Of a stretch of DNA of 64,000 nt, positions 1 to 8,779 are shown in pieces; the first letter of the stretch is position 1, and each line of letters begins with the position of its first letter. The DNA comes from JBBQDZ01 sp038237515 (lineage in GTDB: Bacteria > Actinomycetota > Thermoleophilia > Gaiellales > Gaiellaceae). The notes under the pieces are model-generated. The model was not told the origin of the DNA. It ran no database searches and worked only from the letters and a program-made list of their open reading frames with translations. Both the position numbers and the translations under genes were made by a program. The DNA lies in the NCBI GenBank assembly GCA_038237515.1, contig JBBRYP010000010.1, forward strand, positions 1-64,000, in the 5' to 3' direction.

Positions 1-92
1 ACGCTCATCCCCTGCTCCAACACCGCCGCGACCGCCAACCGGCGCACCCGCTCCTGCTCCAGCTGCGACCACGAACGAGCATCAGAAGCCAC
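1..92 (-). CDS. N-terminal fragment of a possible transposase or HTH protein (runs off window)
   Basis: Reading leftwards from a GTG at 92, an open frame of 30 codons continues past base 1. The visible peptide is alanine- and arginine-rich and ends in LEQGMSV, which resembles the start of the helix-turn-helix of many actinobacterial transposases and integrase-core proteins. A G-rich stretch just upstream of the GTG could act as a ribosome binding site. The fragment is too short to assign a family, and a generic DNA-binding protein is equally possible. Confidence 0.35.
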   Translation of the reverse strand, partial: MASDARSWSQLEQERVRRLAVAAVLEQGMS

Positions 93-172
93 ACCCCAAC
101 ACTAGCACAAGCGTCGGCTATTTGCGTATCAGGTTAGTAACTCATGCCCCAGGCTGTTTGAGTCGGAGCGGC

Positions 173-601
173 CTACGTGAGCAACGCCTCGAGCTCGGGC
201 GCCGTCGGATCGACGTGCGCGAGCTCAGGAACCGAGGCGAACGCCCCGTCCGCGGAGACGAGCGCCCGCGAGCGGGACGCGAGCGCGGCGGCGGCGAGAA
301 CGGCGTCGAACGCGCCCAGCTCGGGATGGCGCTCGTAGAGCTCGAGCCCCGCCTCCAGCTCGGCAGCGCCGGGAGCAAGCAAGGGGCCGAGAAGAGTTGC
401 GTACTCGCGGCCGTAGCGGGCGGCATCGCTGCGCTTACGCCGCCGGCCATAGACGTGCACGAACTCCTGCACGACCTCGACCGTCGTCGTCGCCGAAAGG
501 CGACCCTGCCCAGCGGCGGCGAGGAGGCGACGGCAGGGTTCCCGGGCCGGATGCTCGGCGCCGAGAGCGTAGACGAGTACGGTGGTGTCGAAGACGATCA
601 A
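173..601 (-). CDS. PIN-domain ribonuclease toxin (VapC-like)
   Basis: This 142-residue protein has the PIN layout of a VapC toxin. Acidic residues sit at the usual places: D5 in the first strand (VFDTTVLVYA), E42, D99 (FDAVLAAAAL) and D118. PIN toxins cut RNA with a magnesium site made by these acids. Its start overlaps the stop of the ribbon-helix-helix gene upstream by 4 bases, the standard arrangement of an antitoxin-toxin operon. The RNA target cannot be told from sequence. Confidence 0.85.
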   Translation of the reverse strand: MIVFDTTVLVYALGAEHPAREPCRRLLAAAGQGRLSATTTVEVVQEFVHVYGRRRKRSDAARYGREYATLLGPLLAPGAAELEAGLELYERHPELGAFDAVLAAAALASRSRALVSADGAFASVPELAHVDPTAPELEALLT

Positions 602-849
602 CGCCCGCCGGAGCGGATTTTCTCGAGCTCCGCCTTGAGCTCCGGAAGCGCCGGCATAGTCGTCGGCGCGGCCGAGAGCAACGCCGCCGCGGAGGCGGCC
701 TTACGTTCCAGGTCAGCCGGGAGGGCGAGATCGATGGCGTCGCGGATCACAGACGCGACCGACGACCGACGGGCCTGTGCCGCTGAGGAGACGCGGCGGT
801 AGCGGTCGTCGTCAAGCAAAATCTGGAGTCGACGCTCGTACATACACAT
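598..849 (-). CDS. Ribbon-helix-helix antitoxin (VapB-like)
   Basis: This 83-residue protein begins with a short basic strand (YERRLQILLDDDRYRRV) followed by two helices (SSVASVIRDAIDLAL), the pattern of an RHH/CopG DNA-binding dimer. The C-terminal half is charged and probably wraps the PIN toxin encoded immediately downstream, which it overlaps by 4 bases. Such antitoxins usually repress their own promoter, here in the 850-926 spacer. Two in-frame ATG codons, at 849 and 843, are possible starts. Confidence 0.8.
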   Translation of the reverse strand: MCMYERRLQILLDDDRYRRVSSAAQARRSSVASVIRDAIDLALPADLERKAASAAALLSAAPTTMPALPELKAELEKIRSGGR

Positions 850-926
850 ACGTTAGCATGTGTGCACTTGGGGCCGTAGCCGCAAAGTAAAGATTACGGG
901 GGCGCCGTCAACCCCTCAGCGCAACA

Positions 927-1928
927 TCAAGAGCGGCGTTCGCTGTCGAGGTGCACCATCGCCTGCTCGGGATAGCGCGCGCCTGCGGCCGCCTCCGCGG
1001 GCATCGCGCGCTCGATCTCCTCGAGGTCGCCTCCGTCTAGGGCGAGCTCGAGGGCGCCGAGGGCCTCGGCGAGCTGGTCCCGGCGGCGCGCGCCCACGAG
1101 CGGAACGATCTCGCTGCCGCGCGAGAGCACCCACGCGATCGCCGCCTGGGCGACCGTAGCTCCCTTCGGCTCCGCGACCGACCGGAGCGCCTCCACGAGT
1201 GCGAGGTTGCGGTCGACGTTCTCGCCCGCGAATCGGGGCGCGTGGGCGCGGAAGTCGCCGCCACCCGTCTCACGCTCGCGGGACCAGTGACCGCTGATCA
1301 GGCCGCGGGAGAGGACACCGTAGGCCGTGACGGCGATGCCGAGCTCGCGGCAGACGGGAAGGACCTCATCCTCGACGCCGCGCGAGATCAGCGAGTACTC
1401 GATCTGCACGTCGACGATCGGATGAGCGGCGTGCGCGCGGCGGATCGTCTCGGCGCCGGTTTCGGAGAGACCGACGTGACGGACGTAGCCCGCCGTGACG
1501 AGGTCCGCGATCGCCCCGACCGTCTCCTCGATCGGCACAGCCGGATCGAGGCGCGCGGGGCGGTAGACGTCGACGTGGTCGGCGCCGAGCCGTTGCAGGG
1601 TGTACGCGAGGAAGTTCTTCACCGCGGCCGGCCGGGCATCGACGCCGCCCCAGGCCCCATCCGGGCCGCGCAGCGCACCGAACTTGACGCTGACGATGAC
1701 CTCGTCGCGGTCGCGGCCCTCGAGCGCCTCGCGGAGCAGCAGCTCGTTGTGGCCCATGCCGTAGAAGTCGCCGGTATCCAGCAGCGTGATACCAGCGTCC
1801 AGCGCCGCGTGGATCGTGGCGATGCTCTCCACCCGGTCCGCAGGTCCGTAGAGGCCGGACATCCCCATGCACCCCAGGCCGAGAGCCGAGACGCGCGGGC
1901 CGGAAGAGCCGAGCTGGCGCACGTCCAT
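927..1928 (-). CDS. Aldo/keto reductase, catalytic His replaced
   Basis: This is a 333-residue NADPH-dependent aldo/keto reductase of the (beta/alpha)8 barrel family. The usual tetrad is visible as D51 and Y56 (DTGDFYGMGHNE) and K82 (VSVKFG). The histidine normally found in a Y-x-H-R motif is missing: the equivalent segment reads VYRPARLDPAVPIEET, placing alanine there. From memory, a subgroup of actinobacterial AKRs shares this PAR sequence. The gene stands alone, and its substrate is unknown. Confidence 0.9.
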   Translation of the reverse strand: MDVRQLGSSGPRVSALGLGCMGMSGLYGPADRVESIATIHAALDAGITLLDTGDFYGMGHNELLLREALEGRDRDEVIVSVKFGALRGPDGAWGGVDARPAAVKNFLAYTLQRLGADHVDVYRPARLDPAVPIEETVGAIADLVTAGYVRHVGLSETGAETIRRAHAAHPIVDVQIEYSLISRGVEDEVLPVCRELGIAVTAYGVLSRGLISGHWSRERETGGGDFRAHAPRFAGENVDRNLALVEALRSVAEPKGATVAQAAIAWVLSRGSEIVPLVGARRRDQLAEALGALELALDGGDLEEIERAMPAEAAAGARYPEQAMVHLDSERRS

Positions 1929-2021
1929 CCCTCGACGGTACCCAAACCTGGTCCGAAGCGATGCCGAAGGCGGCGACCAGGCCGGGTGGCCGAAGGGGGG
2001 ACGCCAGCTCGTCCGCGGTGG

Positions 2022-2693
2022 CTAACTCGCTTCGAAGCGAAACCCGATGCCGCGAACCGTTTTCAGCATCGTCGGCTCGGGGTCGTCCCCGAGCTTGCGC
2101 CGCAGCGCTGCCATGTGGACGTCGAGTGTTCTCGTCCATCCCATCCAGGTGGTCTCCCAGATCTCCAGCATGATCCGCTCACGAGTAACCGCGGCTCCCG
2201 CCTCGCGAAGCAGGAGCGCGAGCAGGTCGAACTCCTTCTGGGTGAGGTCGAGCTCGCGTGAGGCCCGCCAGGCGCGACGAGCTTTCGCGTCCAGGCGCAC
2301 GTTCCCGGCACCCACCCAGACGTCTTCGGCGCCGGTGCGCCGCAGCAGGGCTCGCAGCCGCGCGAGCAGTTCGCTCAGCCGAAACGGCTTCGACACGTAG
2401 TCGTCGGCGCCGGCGTCCAGGCCGAGGACGGCATCCACCTCTTCCGCCCGGGCCGTCAGCATCAGGATCGGGAGCGCCGGCAGGGCTGCGCGGAGCCGGC
2501 GGCAGACCTCGATCCCGTCGATGTCGGGGAGCCCCAGGTCGAGGATCACGAGGTCGTGATGGGCTTCCACTCCGCGAGCGAGCGCGTCGGTTCCGTTCGC
2601 CGAGCGGTCGACTCGGTAGCCCTCCCGGATCAGCGCAGCGACGAGAGGCTCCGCGATCGCGTCATCGTCCTCGACGAGCAGCAGGGCGGGCAC
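2022..2693 (-). CDS. OmpR/PhoB-family response regulator (orphan)
   Basis: This 223-residue protein has an N-terminal receiver domain with acidic pocket residues E8 and D9, phosphoacceptor D52 (LVILDLGLPDIDG), T80 and K102 (SKPF). A C-terminal winged-helix DNA-binding domain follows (about 130-220, ending TVRGIGFRFE). No histidine kinase is adjacent on this strand, so its partner is elsewhere or it cross-talks. It is transcribed away from the membrane protein gene at 2881, and the spacer between them probably holds both promoters. Confidence 0.92.
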   Translation of the reverse strand: MPALLLVEDDDAIAEPLVAALIREGYRVDRSANGTDALARGVEAHHDLVILDLGLPDIDGIEVCRRLRAALPALPILMLTARAEEVDAVLGLDAGADDYVSKPFRLSELLARLRALLRRTGAEDVWVGAGNVRLDAKARRAWRASRELDLTQKEFDLLALLLREAGAAVTRERIMLEIWETTWMGWTRTLDVHMAALRRKLGDDPEPTMLKTVRGIGFRFEAS

Positions 2694-2880
2694 GGCGGGC
2701 CACCGTACCAGCGCCGGATCTTTGCCAGATCTTTGCCGACTCCTGGACGGAGCTTGGGCGGCGGCGGCCTAGCCTGCCTCCATGGTCGGCCGTGTCCTCG
2801 CCCGCGACCACGCCCCTCTCCTCGGAGACAGGACGGCCGGCTCTGGTGTGTCTGCAATCCGGTGGAGGCTCGGGAAGCAG

Positions 2881-4074
2881 ATGCTGAACAAGGTTCCGGA
2901 GGTCACCCTCTACTTCTGGATCATCAAGATCCTCTGCACCACCGTCGGTGAGACCGCGGCCGACAACCTGAACGACAGGCTCGGCTTCGGGTTGACCAAC
3001 ACGACCCTGATCATGAGCGCCTTCCTGGCCGTCGTGCTGGCTTTCCAGTTCAGGCTGCGACGCTACCTGCCGGCGATCTACTGGCTCGCCGTCGTGCTGA
3101 TCAGCGTGGTCGGCACGCTGATCACCGATAACCTCGTCGAGAACTTCGGGGTCAGCCTGCCCGTGAGCACCACGATCTTCGCGATCCTGCTCGCCGCGGC
3201 CTTCGGAGTCTGGTACGCGAGCGAGAAAACCCTCTCGATCCACACGATCGTCACCACCAAGCGGGAGGCGTTCTACTGGCTGACCGTCCTGTTCACGTTC
3301 GCGTTGGGTACCGCTGCGGGCGACCTCGTGGCGGAGAGACTCAGCGCCGGCTACTGGTACTCGGCGCTGATGTTCGGGGCGGTAATCGCGCTCGTTTTCC
3401 TCGCGCACCGAATCTTCAACCTCAACGCGATCCTGTCCTTCTGGATCGCCTACATCCTGACTCGGCCGCTGGGAGCCTCTCTCGGAGACGGCTTCTCGCA
3501 GCCTCGCAAGGCGGGGGGCCTCGCCCTGGGCACGACGTGGACGAGCGTCATCTTCCTGCTCGCAATCCTGGGCACGGTCGTCTACCTGACCGTCACGAAG
3601 AAAGACAGGATCGAACGCGACGCCGAACATGCCGTCGAACCCTCCAGCGAGACCCGGGTCCTGATCGTCGCCAACAAGACCGCGGCGACCCCGGCGCTCA
3701 TCCACGCGGTGCGTGAGCGCGCCGCAGCCGGAGCCGCCAGGTTCTTCCTGCTCGTCCCGAACCCCGACCACCTGGTGTTCGACCGCAACAGCCAGGACGT
3801 CCGGCTCGGCCAACAGGTGCTCGCACTGGCGCTGCCGCTTCTCCAGGAGGCGGCCGGCGCCGCTGTCGAGGGCCGCGTCGCGAGCAGCCCCAACGCCTAC
3901 GACGACATCGTCAGCGAGCTGAACGAGGGCGACTACGACGAGATCATCCTCTCGACGCTCCCCGGTCACGTCTCGCACTGGCTCCACATCGACCTTCCGC
4001 ACCGCATCGCCGAGCTCGGCTACCCCCTCACCACGGTCACCCCCGACCGCGACCGAGCCTCCGTCCCCGCGTAA
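2881..4074 (+). CDS. COG4705-type multi-pass membrane protein fused to a USP-like domain
   Basis: The first 230 residues are strongly hydrophobic with about eight predicted membrane spans. They carry the opening NKVPEVTLYFWIIKILCTT and two GDxxxxx-type intramembrane repeats typical, from memory, of the uncharacterised COG4705 membrane proteins. After a charged linker, the last 140 residues (from about 255) look soluble and alpha/beta (VLIVANKTAATPALIHAVRE, DEIILSTLPG), like a universal-stress-protein or nucleotide-binding fold. I chose the ATG at 2881, preceded by GGTGGAGG, over an in-frame ATG at 2782 that would add a poorly conserved 33-residue leader. Function is unknown. Confidence 0.8.
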   Translation: MLNKVPEVTLYFWIIKILCTTVGETAADNLNDRLGFGLTNTTLIMSAFLAVVLAFQFRLRRYLPAIYWLAVVLISVVGTLITDNLVENFGVSLPVSTTIFAILLAAAFGVWYASEKTLSIHTIVTTKREAFYWLTVLFTFALGTAAGDLVAERLSAGYWYSALMFGAVIALVFLAHRIFNLNAILSFWIAYILTRPLGASLGDGFSQPRKAGGLALGTTWTSVIFLLAILGTVVYLTVTKKDRIERDAEHAVEPSSETRVLIVANKTAATPALIHAVRERAAAGAARFFLLVPNPDHLVFDRNSQDVRLGQQVLALALPLLQEAAGAAVEGRVASSPNAYDDIVSELNEGDYDEIILSTLPGHVSHWLHIDLPHRIAELGYPLTTVTPDRDRASVPA

Positions 4075-4133
4075 GCGAACCGCGACTGGTGGCCTGCCGG
4101 CGCGATCCGACGCAGCGTGCAGGATCGTGGGAG

Positions 4134-4550
4134 ATGGCTGACTGGGTCATTTTCGCCCTGCTGGCAGCAGTGTTCGCGGGGCTGGTCGCGGTGCTGGGGA
4201 AAGTCGGCGTCAAGAACGTGGACACGACGCTCGCGACGGCTGTCCGCGCAGTGGTGATGGCGGCCGTGCTGGTAGCCGCTGCTGCGACGCTCGGAAAGAC
4301 GCGGCAGCTGGGCGGTATCGACGGGCGTTCCTTCGTATTCATCGTCCTCTCGGGCCTGGCGGGAGCCGCCTCCTGGCTCTTCTACTTCGTCGCGCTCAAG
4401 CGGGGGCCGGCCGCGGGTGTTGCCGCACTCGACCGCCTCAGCGTCGGACTCGTGTTCATTCTCGCCATCGCGTTCCTCGGCGACCCGTTCTCCTGGAAGG
4501 GCGCGACGGGCGCAGTTCTCGTCGTCGCAGGGGCGATCCTCCTCACCTGA
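4134..4550 (+). CDS. EamA/DMT-family small membrane protein (single-domain)
   Basis: This 138-residue protein has five predicted membrane helices and the pattern of one EamA half (GAASWLFYFVALKRGPAAGVAALDRLSVGLV then a C-terminal helix). Full EamA transporters carry two such halves. Single-half proteins of about 140 residues (COG2510-like) are thought to work as dimers, in this case for an unknown metabolite. The ATG at 4134 is chosen because an upstream in-frame ATG at 4089 adds a non-conserved, hydrophilic leader. Confidence 0.8.
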   Translation: MADWVIFALLAAVFAGLVAVLGKVGVKNVDTTLATAVRAVVMAAVLVAAAATLGKTRQLGGIDGRSFVFIVLSGLAGAASWLFYFVALKRGPAAGVAALDRLSVGLVFILAIAFLGDPFSWKGATGAVLVVAGAILLT

Positions 4551-4654
4551 ACGCAACCGTTTCGCGGCAACCTTGGTCGTTCCCGCGTCCGCCGCGGCCG
4601 GGCCACCGTCCGGCTCGCGTGAACCGCCGAGCAAGCATCTAGGCTGCGGGCGCG

Positions 4655-5308
4655 GTGCCCGACGTTCTGGTGGTGGATGACGATGCGTCGATCCGCCGGA
4701 TGCTGCGCCGGACGCTGGAGGCGGAGGGTTACCGGGTGGTGGAGGCGGCGGACGGCGGCGCGGCGCTCGCGAGCCTGGAGCGCACGCAGCCTGATCTGCT
4801 GATCCTGGACGTGGCGATGCCGGGAGTGGGCGGCCTGGCAGTGGCGAGGCGCGCGCGCGAGCGCGGCGTGCTCGTGCCCATCTTGTTCTTGACCGCGCGG
4901 GACGCGGTTTCCGATCGAGTCGCCGGCCTCGATGCGGGTGCTGACGACTATCTGGTGAAGCCGTTCGCCACGGAGGAGCTCTTGGCAAGGCTGCGGGTGT
5001 TGCTCCGGCGCGGCCGCGATCCAGGCGCGGAGCTCGTGCACCGTGATCTGCGTTTCGACCGCAGCTTGCGCCGAGCCGTTCGAGCCGGCCGGGAGTTCGG
5101 GCTCACGGCGCGGGAGGCGGGGTTGCTCGAGCTGCTGCTCGAGAACGCCGGCCTGGTGGTGACCCGCGCCCAGGCTCTGCAGACGGTGTGGGCGGACGCG
5201 GATGCGGCGCCGAATGTCGTTGATCGGTATGTCGCGTACTTGAGGCGGAAGCTCGGGCCTCCACCGGTGATCGAGACGGTGCGCGGACTCGGCTTTCGCA
5301 TCGTCTGA
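4655..5308 (+). CDS. OmpR-family response regulator of a two-component pair
   Basis: This 217-residue protein starts at a GTG. The receiver domain shows DDD at 8-10, phosphoacceptor D52 (LLILDVAMPGVGG), the LTAR switch threonine and the VKPF lysine. The winged-helix output domain ends with VIETVRGLGFRIV. Its stop overlaps the ATG of the histidine kinase by one base, so the two are a cognate pair. The pair heads an operon that continues into a LolA-like protein and an ABC exporter, which are its probable regulatory targets. Confidence 0.93.
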   Translation: MPDVLVVDDDASIRRMLRRTLEAEGYRVVEAADGGAALASLERTQPDLLILDVAMPGVGGLAVARRARERGVLVPILFLTARDAVSDRVAGLDAGADDYLVKPFATEELLARLRVLLRRGRDPGAELVHRDLRFDRSLRRAVRAGREFGLTAREAGLLELLLENAGLVVTRAQALQTVWADADAAPNVVDRYVAYLRRKLGPPPVIETVRGLGFRIV

Positions 5309-6684
5309 TGCGTGTGAGTCTCCGCGGAAGGGTCGTGGTCGCCGCGGTCGGGGCGATCCTGGTTGCCGTCAGCGTGCTTGCGGTGGGGGTGAGCGTGCTC
5401 GTGGCCCGGCACCTTCATGCGGGGCTCGACCGGACGTTGCGTGCTCGGGCTGTCCAGGTGGCCCGCTTGAGTGCTTCGGCCCCTGCGCTGCTGACTGCCC
5501 CGGGCGCACTCGACGCGCGACTTGGGGGGGAGCAGCTCCTGATCGAGGTGCTGGATCGGCGCGGGCGGGTGGTCGCGCGTTCGCTTTCTCTGGGAGGCGC
5601 GCTGCTTCCGACGCGGGTGGTGGGTCAGGTGATCGCGCGGGGGCGCCCCGTTTTCGCTGACGGTGCGCTGGCCCGAGAAGGCTTGCGCTTCTACGTAGCA
5701 CCGTTGCCCGAGTTCGGCGGTTCGGCTGCGGGCGGAGCGGTCGTTGTCGCAGCGACGACCACCGCTATCGCCGAGACGCTCGATCGGCTGCATCTCTTTG
5801 CTCTGCTCTCGGCGCTGGCGGCGGCCGGGCTGGCGGGCGCTGCGGCGTTCCTGCTCTCACGGCGGGCGCTCGCTCCGCTCGAGCGGTTGTCGGCTGGCGC
5901 TGCGGAGGTGGAGCGTACGGGTGACGTTCGGCGGCGCCTCCCGGACGCGCAGGAAGGCCACGAGGTCGGGCGCTTGGCGGCGACGTTGAACCGGATGCTG
6001 GTTGCGCTCGAGCGTGCGCGGGAGGGGGAACGCCGGTTTCTCGCGGATGCTTCGCACGAACTGCGAACGCCGGTGACGGCGCTGCGCGGCAACGTCCAAT
6101 TTCTGCGGCGCCACGGGTGGGACGAGGCGGTCGTCGAGGATCTCGTCGCGGACGCGCAGCGGCTTTCGGGGCTCGTCGACGACCTTCTCGTTCTCTCTCG
6201 TGAGGACGCCGGCGACGCGGGGACCGAGACGGTGCGCTTGGATTCGCTCGCACGTCAGGCGGGCGCCGGAGATCCGCGGATCGTGGTGGAGGCAACCCAG
6301 CCCGTCGCGGTGCGTGGCGACGAGGCGGCGCTGGAGCGGGCGCTTGCGAACCTGGTGGAGAACGCACGCAGGTATGGCCCACCGGGAAGCCGGATCACGA
6401 TCAGGGTGGCGCCCGCGAGCGGGCTCGCGCGGTTGTCGGTAAGCGACGAAGGAAGCGGCTTGACCGCCGAGGAGGCAGAAAGCGCCTTCGAACGCTTCTG
6501 GCGCGGCCACCACGAGATCGCGGGGTCGGGACTCGGCCTTGCGATCGTGCGGGCGACTGCGCAACGCCACGGCGGCACGGCCACGGTGCGGGGAGCCGAG
6601 TTCACGGTCGAGCTGCCCATTCTCAGAGAACTCTCAAAGAGTTCGGGTACACCTTCCGGCGAGACAGAGAAAGGATCGTCGTGA
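5308..6684 (+). CDS. Membrane sensor histidine kinase (HAMP-HisKA-HATPase)
   Basis: The 458-residue kinase has a first membrane helix at about 9-33, an extracytoplasmic sensor of roughly 110 residues, and a second helix at about 162-184. A HAMP linker follows, then the dimerisation box with H250 (DASHELRTPVTALR), the N-box (NLVENARRYG), G1 (VSDEGSGL) and G2 (GSGLGLAIVRATAQRHGG). It should phosphorylate the response regulator encoded immediately upstream. The next gene starts inside its stop codon region (GTGA overlap), suggesting coupled translation. Confidence 0.94.
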   Translation: MRVSLRGRVVVAAVGAILVAVSVLAVGVSVLVARHLHAGLDRTLRARAVQVARLSASAPALLTAPGALDARLGGEQLLIEVLDRRGRVVARSLSLGGALLPTRVVGQVIARGRPVFADGALAREGLRFYVAPLPEFGGSAAGGAVVVAATTTAIAETLDRLHLFALLSALAAAGLAGAAAFLLSRRALAPLERLSAGAAEVERTGDVRRRLPDAQEGHEVGRLAATLNRMLVALERAREGERRFLADASHELRTPVTALRGNVQFLRRHGWDEAVVEDLVADAQRLSGLVDDLLVLSREDAGDAGTETVRLDSLARQAGAGDPRIVVEATQPVAVRGDEAALERALANLVENARRYGPPGSRITIRVAPASGLARLSVSDEGSGLTAEEAESAFERFWRGHHEIAGSGLGLAIVRATAQRHGGTATVRGAEFTVELPILRELSKSSGTPSGETEKGSS

Positions 6685-7850
6685 AGCTCTTCCGCCAGCT
6701 CTCCACCCGTCGACTGGTTGCCCTGATCGCAGGAGTCGTGGTGGCCGCCCTCGCCGCCGGCATAGCAACGATGGCTGCTCTCGGAAGCAGCGCGCAGACG
6801 CCGCCGCCGAAGCCGCTCGACCAGGCGTTGCTTTCGGCCGTCAACTCCTCGACGCCCGACGGCATCAGCGCCCGCGTTCGATTCACCAACAACCTCTTCC
6901 CCTCCGGCTCGCTCGCCGGCCTGAGCGGCGGCGCCGCCTCCGCGCTGACATCGGGCGCGTCAGGGAGGCTGTGGTGGGATCCGGATCTAGGCGGTCGTAT
7001 CGAGCTTCAGTCGCAAGGCGGTGACGCGCAGATCCTCTGGGACAAGCGCCAGCTCACGGTCTGGGACAGCTCCTCGAACACGGTCTACAAATCCTCGCTG
7101 CCCGGCGCAGCAACGAACGCGTCCGATGGTCAGGCACAGCCGCCGACGCTCGCGGACATCGACTCGTTCCTGAACGGCGTGCGCGAGCAGGCGACTCTCG
7201 GAGACGCAGTGCCCTCGGAGATCGCGGGCGAGCCCGCCTACCGTCTCGAGGTCTCGCCTGCGCACTCGGCGGGGCTGCTCGGTTCGCTTCGGCTCGCTTG
7301 GGACGCCGCGAAGGGGGTGCCGCTCGACGTCGGCGTGGTCGCGGCCGGCGCCTCTTCTCCCGTGCTCGAGCTGAAGGTGACCGAGATCACCTTCGCAGGA
7401 GTCTCGCCGGCCGACCTGTCGGTGAAGCCTCCGGCGGGCGCGAAGGTCGTCGAGATCGGAGCGGGCGATTCGAAGGACGGATCAGGCCCGTCGGACCCGA
7501 AGGTGACAGGACTCGGAGCGGTGCAGGCGGCGCTCCCGTTCACAGTCGTCGCGCCGGAGACACTCGTCGGGCTTCCCCGGCAGAGCGTCCAGCTGATCGG
7601 CGGCAAAGACGAGGCCGCAGTAGTCCTCTACGGGCACGGCCTCGGCGGTATCGCACTCCTCGAGCGGGCTGCGGGAACGGGCGGACAGGCCCGGCCGGCT
7701 TTGCCGAAGGTCTCCCTCGGCGCCACCACCGGCCACGAGCTTGCGACCCAGCTGGGGACGCTCCTCTTCTTCGACCGCAGCGGCGTGGCCTTCGTTCTCG
7801 CCGGCTCGCTGCCACCCGCGGCCGCTGAGGCGGCGGCGCGCGCCCTCTAG
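6681..7850 (+). CDS. LolA/RseB-like secreted or membrane-anchored protein
   Basis: This 389-residue protein begins with a basic segment and one membrane helix (about 12-33), then an extracytoplasmic region rich in beta strands (WWDPDLGGRIELQSQGGDAQILWDKRQLTVWDS, AYRLEVSP, SLRLAWDAAKGVPLDV). This matches the lipoprotein-carrier fold seen in LolA and RseB. Actinobacteria lack a LolA pathway, so a sensory or lipid-binding role at the envelope is more likely. It sits between the two-component pair and the ABC exporter and overlaps both neighbours. Confidence 0.75.
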   Translation: MKLFRQLSTRRLVALIAGVVVAALAAGIATMAALGSSAQTPPPKPLDQALLSAVNSSTPDGISARVRFTNNLFPSGSLAGLSGGAASALTSGASGRLWWDPDLGGRIELQSQGGDAQILWDKRQLTVWDSSSNTVYKSSLPGAATNASDGQAQPPTLADIDSFLNGVREQATLGDAVPSEIAGEPAYRLEVSPAHSAGLLGSLRLAWDAAKGVPLDVGVVAAGASSPVLELKVTEITFAGVSPADLSVKPPAGAKVVEIGAGDSKDGSGPSDPKVTGLGAVQAALPFTVVAPETLVGLPRQSVQLIGGKDEAAVVLYGHGLGGIALLERAAGTGGQARPALPKVSLGATTGHELATQLGTLLFFDRSGVAFVLAGSLPPAAAEAAARAL

Positions 7851-8779
7851 TGAGCGCGGCGGAGCCGGTCGCCGCCCGCGGCCTCGTCAAGCGCTACGGC
7901 GAGCTGCCTGCAGTCGACCACGTCGATTTGACCGTCTCGCGTGGGGACGTCTTCGGGTATCTCGGGCCGAACGGAGCGGGCAAGACCACTTCGCTGCGGA
8001 TGCTGCTGGGACTGATCCGCCCGACCGAAGGGACGATCGAGCTCTTCGGGCGTGACCCGATCGTCGAGGGCGCCCGAGCGCTCGACGGGGTAGCGGGTTT
8101 CGTCGAGGCCCCCGCCTTCTATCCCTATTTGAGCGGCCGCCGGAACCTGCGCCTGCTCGCCGACTACGACGAGCCGGCCACGCGCGGGCGCGTCGAGGAG
8201 GTGCTCGAGCTCGTCGAGCTGCGCGACCGCGGCGACGACCGCGTGGGCGGCTACTCGCACGGGATGAAGCAGCGGCTCGGGATCGGCGCCTCGCTGCTCC
8301 GTTCGCCGCGCCTGCTACTGCTCGACGAGCCGACCACCGGCCTCGACCCGGCCGGAATGCGGGACATGCGCGAACTCGTCCGCAGGCTCGCCGGCGAGGG
8401 GATCACCGTGCTTCTCTCGAGCCACCTCCTCACTGAGGTGGAAGACCTCTGCAACAGGGTTGCGATCATCCGAAAGGGCCGGATCGTCTACGAGGGCACA
8501 CTCGCCGACCTGAAAGAGACCGGCGGCCAAACCTGGCGTCTCAGAACCACCGATCCGACGCGGGCGAACGCGGTCGCCTCGGCGCACGGAATCAGCGAGC
8601 CCGAGCAGGCTGAGGATGAGCTTCGCTTCGCCGCCGACGAGCACACTGTTGCCGCACTCACGATCGCGCTCGGGCAGGCGCAGGTCGGAATCCTCGCTCT
8701 CCGCAACGACGAGGCGACGCTCGAGGAACTGTTCCTCCAGCTCACCGAGAAGGACGAGCCGGCCGAGGCCGCGGCGTGA
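7850..8779 (+). CDS. ABC transporter ATP-binding protein (ABC-2 / DrrA-BcrA type)
   Basis: This 309-residue ATPase shows Walker A (GPNGAGKTT), the signature sequence (YSHGMKQRLGI), Walker B with catalytic Glu (LLLLDEPTTGLDP) and the H-loop (LLSSHLL). The C-terminal 90 residues are an accessory domain typical of the DrrA/BcrA group. It pairs with the permease encoded downstream, overlapping it by 4 bases (GTGA). The start GTG overlaps the stop of the LolA-like gene by one base. Substrate is unknown; peptide antibiotics or lipids are common for this group. Confidence 0.93.
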   Translation: MSAAEPVAARGLVKRYGELPAVDHVDLTVSRGDVFGYLGPNGAGKTTSLRMLLGLIRPTEGTIELFGRDPIVEGARALDGVAGFVEAPAFYPYLSGRRNLRLLADYDEPATRGRVEEVLELVELRDRGDDRVGGYSHGMKQRLGIGASLLRSPRLLLLDEPTTGLDPAGMRDMRELVRRLAGEGITVLLSSHLLTEVEDLCNRVAIIRKGRIVYEGTLADLKETGGQTWRLRTTDPTRANAVASAHGISEPEQAEDELRFAADEHTVAALTIALGQAQVGILALRNDEATLEELFLQLTEKDEPAEAAA

